From NCBI GenBank assembly GCA_019661855.1, contig JAIFWM010000009.1, positions 1 through 15,718 of the forward strand: a stretch of 15,718 nt of DNA, given 5' to 3'. The DNA is from Candidatus Parcubacteria bacterium (lineage in GTDB: Bacteria; Patescibacteriota; Minisyncoccia; Phycocordibacterales; SBAW01). The notes under the pieces were generated by a model that saw only the letters and a program-made list of their open reading frames with translations, had not been told where the DNA came from and made no database searches. The position numbers and the translations under genes are program-made. Positions 1 through 5,401 of the stretch are shown one piece after another. Position 1 is the first letter of the stretch, and each line of letters begins with the position of its first letter.

Positions 1-807
1 GTTTGCTGTGAGACCTTTAATACCTCGAGTGAAATTTACTGTTGTTGTGCCGGACCCTAAGCTGGTGCCTCCAGAAGTTGGTGTTCTCGTACCAAAGGAG
101 TCATCACATGTGCCTGGGTCTGTGGTTGTTGCATAGCGGAACCATCCTGTTGTTGCGCCGCCATTTGGGTTAGCCGACCCTGGCAAAACAAATGAGGTTG
201 AAGTTGTTGCGGTTGAAGTGCTGGTGGTTACTGTTGGTGCTGCAGGTGTGTAGGTAATAATTGTTGCAATACGACTTAGACGGGCACCTCTTACTCCTGA
301 AGAAAGAACGGCACCTATCTCAAGAGTGCTTGTTGAACTTTTAGTTAGGGCAAGTGAACCAAAGGTAGTAGTGGCAAGGTTAGTGGGTGTGGTGCCGGTC
401 AATGAATATGCTCCAGAGTCACTGCTGTCGCCACCGTTGTATCGATAGAAAACATCCATGGTTGGATTAACTCCTCCTGCGGTGTTACGCGACGCACAAG
501 GGGCAATATCTATGGAGGTAATAGTTGCATTGTTTGGGACTGATCCGAGACTGACTCCATATGAGTCGCGGTTACCAACCGTAGTTGTAAAGTTGTAGTC
601 AGTAGTACCGTTGCATGAAGACTCGTCCACCAGTGTAAAGTGCGTGACGCCAGTACTTGGTGTCCATTGGAGATAGTTTCCATCAGAGTTTGGTAGTAGG
701 GAACTAGTGCTTGCTGCAAAAGCTATTTGTGAAAATAAAAAGATGCCAATAAAAGAAGCCGCCCCTATACCTATAGATTTTTTCATACTGTAATAATAGT
801 AACATTC
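1..807 (-). CDS. Secreted Thr/Ser-rich surface protein, partial (3' end beyond window)
   Basis: The frame is open from 807 to the left edge, so the C-terminus is missing. After a short start region comes a signal peptide: KKS, a hydrophobic run, then SQIAFA-AS as a likely cleavage site. About 155 residues of beta-rich, Thr/Gly/Ser/Asn-rich sequence follow, then a Thr/Ser linker (about 187-197) and the start of a second module containing NPNGGATTGWFRY. That pattern resembles Ig/fibronectin-like modules of large CPR secreted proteins; this is a resemblance, not a domain match. The function is unknown; a cell-surface or adhesive role is an inference. The only in-frame ATG is at 807, reading MLLLLQYEKKS. 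The better-placed ATG at 788, six bases after a TATTAT box, is out of frame because of an A8 run and would stop after five codons. The native start is therefore probably 788, with one extra A. The gene is divergent from the epimerase gene at 834. Confidence 0.7.
789..800 (-). promoter_or_regulatory. -10 box for the surface protein, leaderless spacing
   Basis: On the minus strand TATTAT (795-800) is followed by TACAGT and then the ATG at 788. A -10 hexamer matching TATAAT at five of six positions, exactly six bases from a start codon, places transcription initiation on or next to the A of ATG. No TG extension is present (TAC precedes the box). The element lies in the 45-base divergent gap shared with the epimerase promoter. 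Confidence 0.5.
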
Positions 808-818
808 TATTTTTTTAC

Positions 819-833
819 TGTTAGAATATTAGT
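819..833 (+). promoter_or_regulatory. Extended -10 promoter, leaderless, for epimerase-like gene
   Basis: The string TG-T-TAGAAT-ATTAGT-ATG gives an extended -10 box (TGn before TAGAAT) and six bases before the ATG at 834. The expected start of transcription coincides with the start codon. There is no Shine-Dalgarno sequence and no convincing -35 box, as expected for an extended -10 promoter driving a leaderless mRNA. Confidence 0.6.
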
Positions 834-1664
834 ATGAGCATCGAGCGACCGTCTTTTGAGTCGTTAACACTTAAGCCCCAAAAAATAGAAGCACCGGGGG
901 CAAATAAGGCAGAGTTTTTGCCACAGCGGGGAGGAAATATTGCCTCCATTAAAATCCGTGGCAAAGAGCTCTTGTATATGAACCAGGTAAGTTTGATGGA
1001 TCCAAGCGGCAAGCCGGTCCGGGGAGGGGTGCCGAATCTTTTTCCTTATGCAGGGGAGTTGGATAGTCCCCTCTACCCCAACCTAAAAAAGCGTCATGGC
1101 TTTGGGCGTGATGAAAAATGGGACTACAGCATTGCTCCGGACAAGAAGTCTTTTACTGAGTTTTTACCCAGCAACTTCGAGACTAAAGAAAACTTTCCTT
1201 ACAACTTTTTAGCTGAACTAGGAGGTCAGTTTAATGGTGATAAGTTTACTATCACTCAAAGCGTTCAAAACCAAGACAAACGTCCTATGCCGATTGCATT
1301 TGGCCTGCACCCATACTTTAAGGTTAACAATGCCGACAAACGCAAGATTGGTTTTAATTTTGCAGGTGGAGAAGAGTTAGAAAAAAGGAAAGAAGAGTGG
1401 ATGAATGGTAGCGCGGTCATCATTGATAATCCTAAAAAACACGCGCTTAATGCTGAGATGCCTATTACTATTCCTGGTATCGGAACCTTGGTGCTTGAGG
1501 CCTCCCGTGAGTACCAACAAATAGTTGTATGGTCAGACAAGGATCAGGGTTTTGTCTGTATTGAGCCTTGGATGCGTAAACCAGGAGGTTTGGCAGACGA
1601 CCCAGAGTTCGTAGATCCAAATGAGATCTACACGGCCTCCTTCTCTATTAAACTTGAGAGCTAG
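834..1664 (+). CDS. Aldose 1-epimerase / hexose mutarotase family protein
   Basis: A 276-residue protein of the galactose-mutarotase-like (GalM/YeaD) superfamily, which interconverts alpha and beta anomers of sugars or sugar phosphates in the cytoplasm. Visible family motifs in order are GGVPNLFPYAG (64-74), HGFGRDEKW (88-96), FGLHPYF (156-162) and VCIEPW (241-246). By family knowledge the two histidines (H88, H159) and the glutamate E244 supply the acid/base catalysis. There is no signal peptide. The substrate cannot be told: the length and the GGVPNLFP motif fit both aldose epimerases and glucose-6-phosphate epimerase-like proteins. The start is supported by the leaderless promoter at 819-833. 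The gene is a single transcription unit closed by a strong terminator 44 bases after the stop. Confidence 0.85.
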   Translation: MSIERPSFESLTLKPQKIEAPGANKAEFLPQRGGNIASIKIRGKELLYMNQVSLMDPSGKPVRGGVPNLFPYAGELDSPLYPNLKKRHGFGRDEKWDYSIAPDKKSFTEFLPSNFETKENFPYNFLAELGGQFNGDKFTITQSVQNQDKRPMPIAFGLHPYFKVNNADKRKIGFNFAGGEELEKRKEEWMNGSAVIIDNPKKHALNAEMPITIPGIGTLVLEASREYQQIVVWSDKDQGFVCIEPWMRKPGGLADDPEFVDPNEIYTASFSIKLES

Positions 1665-1707
1665 CGCGTCAATAGTCTAAAAATACATTGCTAAATAAGG
1701 CTACTTC

Positions 1708-1733
1708 GCCCCTCAATGAGGGGCTTTCTTTTT
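1708..1733 (+). terminator. Intrinsic terminator after epimerase-like gene
   Basis: A perfect seven-base-pair stem GCCCCTC / GAGGGGC with loop AAT (1708-1724) is followed directly by TTTCTTTTT. It is a textbook intrinsic terminator on the plus strand. Confidence 0.9.
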
Positions 1734-1756
1734 GTCAAGCGTTTCCATTGACTCCC

Positions 1757-1785
1757 TTGACAAATTTGTTGTACCATTATCTTAT
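1757..1785 (+). promoter_or_regulatory. Sigma70-type promoter for lytic transglycosylase gene
   Basis: A perfect -35 box TTGACA (1757-1762), a 17-base spacer and a -10-like box TCTTAT (1780-1785, four of six matches) predict transcription from about 1792. This would give an untranslated leader of about 90 bases before the ATG at 1884, unlike the leaderless promoters elsewhere in the window. Confidence 0.6.
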
Positions 1786-1844
1786 CTCCGGGGATCGACC
1801 CGGGGTTTTCTTTTTGCCCAACCGGGTTCATTTAACCCACGGGC
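1786..1844 (+). promoter_or_regulatory. Hairpin-rich leader with terminator-like element
   Basis: The first hairpin pairs CTCCGGG (1786-1792) with CCCGGGG (1799-1805; one T-G wobble) across a six-base loop and is followed by TTTTCTTTTT, the form of an intrinsic terminator. A second structure pairs GCCC (1816-1819) with GGGC (1841-1844) and GGGTT (1824-1828) with AACCC (1834-1838). CCCGG (1799-1803) can pair instead with CCGGG (1822-1826), which would break both hairpins. The layout could be an attenuator, or simply a second insulating terminator. The first hairpin straddles the predicted transcription start, which weakens the attenuator reading. Confidence 0.45.
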
Positions 1845-1883
1845 GGGAAGTAGTTCAATAACCATCCAAATGAATATACACAT

Positions 1884-2303
1884 ATGTCTCTCACTGCTAG
1901 TCTCTCTGTGGCAGCTCTTGCGATCATAAACTCCGCAACCCTATCACAGGCCAGCGTTAAAGCTGATGTGATGCCGCAGGCACAGACCGTTAAGGAGTAT
2001 GTTGAAGAGTACTTTGCCGACGAGCCAGTAATGGTTTCCATCGCAGAGTGCGAGTCGCACTTTAAACAGTTCGACAAAGATGGCAACGTGTTGAAAAACT
2101 CTAAAGGTAGCTCAGCCGTTGGTATGTTCCAGATCATGTCGTCGGTTCACGATGACACAGCTGACAAGCTTGGTTTGGACATCAACTCTATCCAAGGTAA
2201 CGCAGCATACGCTCGCTACCTCTACGAGAAACATGGAACTACTCCCTGGAAAGCCTCTAAAGCTTGTTGGGGAAAGAAAACCGAACATCTCGCAGTCAAA
2301 TAA
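1884..2303 (+). CDS. Secreted SLT-type lytic transglycosylase
   Basis: A 139-residue exported protein with a short transglycosylase SLT domain, expected to cleave the MurNAc-GlcNAc glycan bond of peptidoglycan outside the membrane. Residues 1-25 are hydrophobic and Ala/Ser-rich and look like a signal peptide, though without the usual basic N-terminal residues. The domain shows IAECESHF (53-60), where E57 in the Glu-Ser pair is the expected catalytic acid, then SAVGMFQI (77-84) and NAAYARYLYE (106-115). C56 and C128 could form a disulfide; this is inferred. This compact form is common in parcubacterial genomes. The ATG at 1884 is the only usual start codon after an in-frame TAG at 1851. It has no Shine-Dalgarno sequence, and the gene has its own promoter and terminator. 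Confidence 0.85.
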   Translation: MSLTASLSVAALAIINSATLSQASVKADVMPQAQTVKEYVEEYFADEPVMVSIAECESHFKQFDKDGNVLKNSKGSSAVGMFQIMSSVHDDTADKLGLDINSIQGNAAYARYLYEKHGTTPWKASKACWGKKTEHLAVK

Positions 2304-2322
2304 AACTAAACTCTTTATTCAA

Positions 2323-2353
2323 AAACTCTCCGACCTAAGGTTGGGGAGTTTTT
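2323..2353 (+). terminator. Intrinsic terminator after lytic transglycosylase gene
   Basis: AAACTCTCC (2323-2331) pairs with GGGGAGTTT (2343-2351), with one T-G wobble, around an 11-base loop. The T-rich run 2349-2353 overlaps the arm. It lies 20 bases after the stop codon of the plus-strand gene. Confidence 0.8.
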
Positions 2354-2385
2354 GTTTGTCTAAAAGTAGGGAAGTGGTCCCCTAT

Positions 2386-2425
2386 TAAAAATGAGAATCG
2401 CTCCAGCCGGATGGTTGGAGCGATT
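2386..2425 (-). terminator. Intrinsic terminator for the 82-residue membrane protein gene
   Basis: A perfect ten-base inverted repeat, AATCGCTCCA (2396-2405) and TGGAGCGATT (2416-2425), has a ten-base loop. On the minus strand it is followed by CTCATTTTT. The stop codon of the gene it ends (2424-2426) sits at the base of the hairpin. Confidence 0.8.
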
Positions 2426-2672
2426 AGTCGAGTAGATGCAGCCTTTCTTTTAAATAACACGCGGCCTGATACAAAACCGGACACCCAACCATCGACGAAA
2501 CAAATGCAATCACAATGCGTGCAAATTCTCTGTGTCCTACACTAACTTCAGTTAACTGGATTCCAAAATGACCAAGGATTGAGTACAGGATTGCCATCCA
2601 AGTTATCACTGACAAGACTGCACATAAGGCAGAGAGAAAGAAGAACACTTGGGCCAAAACTTTCATGAGCAT
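2424..2672 (-). CDS. Small membrane protein of unknown function
   Basis: An 82-residue protein that I do not recognise. Two hydrophobic segments are visible, about residues 5-36 (possibly one long or two short spans) and about 50-70, separated by a polar stretch with EVSVGHREF; the C-terminus is KERLHLLD. The start is ATG 2672 because GGGAGG lies five bases upstream (2678-2683). A longer open frame from 2702 adds ten residues but skips that ribosome site. There is no conserved catalytic motif. It is convergent with the lytic transglycosylase gene, ends inside its own terminator hairpin, and has no co-directional neighbour close by. The clear Shine-Dalgarno site sets it apart from the leaderless genes nearby and, with the gene at 3175, hints at a different origin. 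Confidence 0.6.
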   Translation of the reverse strand: MLMKVLAQVFFFLSALCAVLSVITWMAILYSILGHFGIQLTEVSVGHREFARIVIAFVSSMVGCPVLYQAACYLKERLHLLD

Positions 2673-2676
2673 GTTT

Positions 2677-2683
2677 ACCTCCC
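2677..2683 (-). promoter_or_regulatory. Shine-Dalgarno site fixing the start at 2672
   Basis: On the minus strand GGGAGGT is followed by AAAC and ATG, leaving five bases between the GGGAGG core and the ATG at 2672. It decides the start of the small membrane protein over the upstream ATG at 2702. Confidence 0.65.
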
Positions 2684-2702
2684 ATTCTTCAACTACTACC
2701 AA

Positions 2703-2964
2703 AAGGCTACCATAAATGAGGAAATAGCAGGGAAGCCACTTCCCCGTGTTTTGCCGAGATTCGGGGGACTCTCAAAACGAGAAATGAAGCAAACAAAGGA
2801 TATCTCGGGAAAAAGACTGAGAAATTTAAGAATGAGAGAAGTAATAGGAGACTTAAAGGAAATTAAGGGTTGAGTCGAGTGGTAGGATAGAGATTGGGTA
2901 TGGCTCTGAGGAACGGACAGGTTCAAAGGTTTTCCTAGCTTAAAATGTAAATAAGGGTCGGAAA
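2703..2964. other. Gene-poor structured stretch, no supportable gene
   Basis: No convincing coding region is seen on either strand; the longest frames lack ribosome sites and recognisable sequence. Hairpin-forming parts are visible: GGGAAG / CTTCCC with a three-base loop (2730-2744), and CCGAGAT (2754-2760) matching ATCTCGG (2802-2808), which encloses TCTC / GAGA (about 2769-2782). The plus strand is purine-rich from about 2770 to 2930, and the sequence becomes pyrimidine-rich after 3030. It could hold a structured RNA or a decayed gene. I could not match it to RNase P RNA, tmRNA, 6S, SRP RNA or a tRNA. Confidence 0.4.
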
Positions 2965-3141
2965 ATGTATATTGTGCGACGTTACCACCTTGGCATGCCG
3001 AACATGAAGACCACTATTCCCTACAATAGCAAGTCCTTCACTCTCCTTCTTTCTTTCCTCTTCAAAACTTCTTTAAAAAATATTTTCTTTGTATTCATAT
3101 TTATTATTTTATTTTCCTCCCTCCCCCGATTAATGCAGTAG
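2965..3141 (+). CDS. Possible 58-residue small membrane protein (tentative)
   Basis: A short open frame begins MYIVRRYHLGMPNM and ends SSLPRLMQ. The second half is very rich in Phe, Leu and Ile and contains a credible membrane span (about 39-53) after a K/N-containing turn. AAGGG (2953-2957) lies seven bases before the ATG, and TAAAAT (2941-2946) could be a -10 box. Against it, T- and C-rich DNA translates into hydrophobic residues by chance, the family is unknown, and the composition is unlike the neighbours. It is convergent with the basic protein gene at 3175, whose terminator follows directly. Confidence 0.25.
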   Translation: MYIVRRYHLGMPNMKTTIPYNSKSFTLLLSFLFKTSLKNIFFVFIFIILFSSLPRLMQ

Positions 3142-3151
3142 GGGGGCCTGT

Positions 3152-3184
3152 AAAAAGAAATAGGCCCCAGGTACTTACCTGAGG
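3152..3184 (-). terminator. Intrinsic terminator of the 242-residue basic protein gene
   Basis: On the minus strand CCTCAGGT (3184-3177) pairs with ACCTGGGG (3172-3165), with one G-T wobble, around the loop AAGT. After CCTA comes TTTCTTTTT (3160-3152). The stop codon TAA (3175-3177) is at the top of the hairpin. Further GC-rich repeats just downstream (CCCCC 3123-3127 with GGGGG; GGGGCCT 3143-3149 with AGGCCCC 3162-3168) could form competing structures. Confidence 0.65.
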
Positions 3185-3903
3185 GCCCGTTTGAGGGGAA
3201 GTCTCTTCCCTGCTTTCTTTCTGTTTCGAATGATCTGCATCAAACGCACTCGCACTTGAATGCGTCCGAATATTTTTTTATGGAACAAGTTAAAGCCACG
3301 TGCCTTTGGCGATATTAGTTTGCAGATACTTTCGTATTCCTCCTTACTGAGAGGCATCCCAATGTAGCTAGTAATGTGGTTCGCTGCATAGAAGGTCCAA
3401 TCAAGTGCACTTTTCCCTTCCGTATTCTTAGTGTTCCAAGCGTGTTGCATCGGATCTACCAGTGGCCCACATGCAACTCCTTCAACATACGCAATTTTTA
3501 TCATACGGTGAGGCGAGTTAGGACGTTTTTTGAGAGACTTGGATGACGACCTCATAATCGCTCTGGCGTTCCTATAGCAGCCTTTTGGTTTTGGCTCACC
3601 CCACACAGGAGGTTTGTGCCATCTGTGTGATTTATATTCTATTCCCCACCGATGTAAGAACCTAAATGAGTCGGGATGCATCTCCTCAAGTGGAGCCCAT
3701 CGAGACTGCGAATGAAAGATATTTCCTTGAGCTTTGTGTGCGGCAGCCCATCGCATCAAGGTACGCATGCTCATCTTGTCGAAGAGCTTATCGAATTTCT
3801 TTTTAAAAGCCCTCCTGCGGAGAGCGTGCCGACGACCTTTCCCATGAAGGTAGTTCCACCAGTCGCGCTCAACTTTAACCTTATTTCTAGATCGTGATCC
3901 CAT
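3175..3903 (-). CDS. Very basic protein with Cys-His-Asp motif set, unknown function
   Basis: A 242-residue protein that I cannot name. The first 60 residues and the last 40 are dense in Arg and Lys. The middle carries an ordered motif set: GCYRNA (108-113), AYVEG (138-142), HAWN (154-157), ALDWT (166-170) and SYIGMP (179-184). C109, H154 and D168 are spaced as in thiol hydrolases of papain- or transglutaminase-like fold, and similar Cys-x-x-Asn-Ala, Tyr-Val-Glu-Gly, His-Ala-Trp, Asp-x-Thr sets occur in uncharacterised bacterial and phage proteins; the fold and triad are inference. The start is ATG 3903: AAAGGAGG (3910-3917) lies six bases upstream, whereas an upstream ATG at 3945 in the same frame has no such site. 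There is no signal peptide. It is divergent from the Cys/His gene at 3984. The Arg/Lys-rich style is unlike its neighbours and suggests acquisition. Confidence 0.7.
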   Translation of the reverse strand: MGSRSRNKVKVERDWWNYLHGKGRRHALRRRAFKKKFDKLFDKMSMRTLMRWAAAHKAQGNIFHSQSRWAPLEEMHPDSFRFLHRWGIEYKSHRWHKPPVWGEPKPKGCYRNARAIMRSSSKSLKKRPNSPHRMIKIAYVEGVACGPLVDPMQHAWNTKNTEGKSALDWTFYAANHITSYIGMPLSKEEYESICKLISPKARGFNLFHKKIFGRIQVRVRLMQIIRNRKKAGKRLPLKRALR

Positions 3904-3909
3904 GGGGAC

Positions 3910-3917
3910 CCTCCTTT
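3910..3917 (-). promoter_or_regulatory. Strong Shine-Dalgarno site for the gene starting at 3903
   Basis: The minus strand reads AAAGGAGG, then GTCCCC, then ATG at 3903: the strongest ribosome site in the window. A -10-like TTTAAT (3934-3939) upstream could be its promoter; a -35-like TAGACA (3959-3964) is at a poor 19-base spacing. Confidence 0.7.
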
Positions 3918-3968
3918 GGTTCGAACTCTGACTATTAAATAACATAAAAATACCCTTCTGTCTATGTC

Positions 3969-3983
3969 TGGTAAGATAAATAG
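3969..3983 (+). promoter_or_regulatory. Extended -10 promoter, leaderless, for gene at 3984
   Basis: TG-G-TAAGAT-AAATAG-GTG: an extended -10 box with exactly six bases before the GTG at 3984. The same geometry as at 834 and 9086 supports both the promoter and the choice of GTG as start, since no Shine-Dalgarno sequence is present. Confidence 0.6.
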
Positions 3984-4631
3984 GTGAAGTATGCAAAACA
4001 GTTGAAAGTTATTCTCTCCCCCGTTGAGCGACGTGCTTTTTCTAAATTAAACTCTCCCAAAAAAGTTCAGGATTTTTTAGACTCCTTCCCTATTAACAAA
4101 CCAGGGTCGGGGGATTCGATACTTTCGCCCCGTGATGTTTTAAGCGAAAAGAAAATGCATTGTATGGAAGGGGCAGTGTTGGCCGCTGCAGCACTGGCGA
4201 GTCACAACCTCCCTCCCCTGTTAATGGACTTTCAAACTACCAACGATGATGAGGATCATGTTGTGGCACTTTTTAAAATTAAAAACTTTTGGGGCGCGAT
4301 AAGTAAGACCAATCATCCGGTTTTGCGTTGGCGTGACCCTATCTACAAAACTCCGCGCGAACTCGCGCTGTCATATTTTCACGAATATTATTTGTGGAGT
4401 AAGAAAGATGGCAAACGGTTAGGCACTAAAACCTTGCGTGCATACTCTAAGCCATTTGATCTGCGCAAATATAAGCCTGAGGTTTGGTTTGCTGCCAAAA
4501 ATCTAGACTGGCTAGCAGAGGAGTTGGATGCCTCCCCTCACCTACCCATTTACCCTAAGCATATGCAAAAGTTTTTACGCAAAGCATCAAAGATTGAGAC
4601 CGATGCTATGAAGCTCGAGGAGTGGAGTTAA
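3984..4631 (+). CDS. Uncharacterised Cys/His protein, transglutaminase-like fold suspected
   Basis: A 215-residue cytoplasmic-looking protein starting with GTG, supported by the leaderless promoter just upstream. Its core is HCMEGAVLAAAAL (59-71), DDEDHVVALF (88-97), WGAISKTNH (103-111), RDPIY (117-121) and, further on, TLRAYSKPFDL (150-160). C60 at the start of an Ala-rich helix, H92 in a strand and D118 (or N110) form an order typical of papain/transglutaminase-like enzymes. I recall a widespread family of unannotated proteins with this core, but no characterised member, so the activity is unknown. It is divergent from another Cys/His protein (3175-3903) and convergent with the ABC permease: both stop codons share the TTAA at 4628-4631, so the two genes overlap by four bases with no room for a terminator. 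Confidence 0.75.
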   Translation: MKYAKQLKVILSPVERRAFSKLNSPKKVQDFLDSFPINKPGSGDSILSPRDVLSEKKMHCMEGAVLAAAALASHNLPPLLMDFQTTNDDEDHVVALFKIKNFWGAISKTNHPVLRWRDPIYKTPRELALSYFHEYYLWSKKDGKRLGTKTLRAYSKPFDLRKYKPEVWFAAKNLDWLAEELDASPHLPIYPKHMQKFLRKASKIETDAMKLEEWS

Positions 4632-5401
4632 TTTCTCACGCCAATGCCCCTTCTAAATAGGTAACCCAAAACTCCAAGAAAGATCGCCATAAAAAGTAGG
4701 AGCACTCCAAAGCATTGCCACAGCGGGATATCACTCACTCCCAAAAAACCGTAGCGAAATGCATTCACCATGTAGAGGATCGGGTTAAAGAGGCTCACCG
4801 TCTGCCAGAGTGGTGGCAAAGAGTGAACCGAGTAAAAGACACCGCCCAGGTATGTGAGTGGCGTCAAAACGAACGTAGGAACGATAGAGATGCCGTCAAA
4901 GCCTTTAGCAAAGACGCCGTTAATAAGCCCGCCAAGCGCAAAGAGTACCGAGGTTAAAAGTATCGCTGCTACTAACACAAACACGTTAAAGATAGCGAGA
5001 TGAGTGAAGAAGAGCGAAACCAAGAGCACCACCACTCCGACAATGAGCCCGCGCATTACTCCGCCACTTACGTAACCCAAGATAATAAGCCACTCCGGCA
5101 TCGGGGACACTAGCATTTCGTCGAGCGTGTGTATCCATTTGGCAAAATAAAATGTTGAGACAGTGTTTGAGTAGGCACTGGTAATGACCGACATCATAAT
5201 AAGGCCGGGCACTATAAACTGCATGTAGCTAAAGCCATCGATAGAGGAGATCTGTGAGCCAATGAATGCTCCAAAGACAATAAAGTAGAGAGATGAGGTA
5301 ACCACCGGTGGCAAAATTGTCTGGCTCCAAATGCGCAAGATACGCACAATTTCGTTGCGTAACATCGTATAGTAAGCGATCCACATTTGTTGAGGTGTCA
5401 T
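4628..5401 (-). CDS. yadH: ABC-2 type exporter permease, YadH family
   Basis: A 257-residue integral membrane protein with about six spans, the membrane half of an ABC exporter. Long stretches match what I know of Escherichia coli YadH: RIWSQTILPPVVTSSLYF near the N-terminus, GFSYMQFIVPGLIMMSVIT (56-74) and SIVPTFVLTPLTYLGGVFYS (about 172-191). The length equals that of the family. The transported substrate is unknown for YadGH homologues. Its ATG overlaps the TGA of the ATPase gene by four bases (ATGA, 5398-5401), so the pair is translationally coupled with the ATPase first. The 3' end overlaps the convergent gene at 3984-4631 by TTAA. Confidence 0.9.
   Translation of the reverse strand: MTPQQMWIAYYTMLRNEIVRILRIWSQTILPPVVTSSLYFIVFGAFIGSQISSIDGFSYMQFIVPGLIMMSVITSAYSNTVSTFYFAKWIHTLDEMLVSPMPEWLIILGYVSGGVMRGLIVGVVVLLVSLFFTHLAIFNVFVLVAAILLTSVLFALGGLINGVFAKGFDGISIVPTFVLTPLTYLGGVFYSVHSLPPLWQTVSLFNPILYMVNAFRYGFLGVSDIPLWQCFGVLLLFMAIFLGVLGYLFRRGIGVRN

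Noticed and set aside
2649..2873. 74-codon open frame on the plus strand across the start of the small membrane protein gene
   Set aside because: It overlaps a gene with a better ribosome site, lacks its own, and its sequence resembles no family. The region is kept as unexplained instead.
2903..2945. GAGGAACGGACAG and GGTTCAAAGG, reminiscent of RNase P RNA and of a tRNA T-loop
   Set aside because: The RNase P core is not matched and its partner region is missing; no T-stem, anticodon arm or acceptor stem can be drawn around the T-loop-like string.
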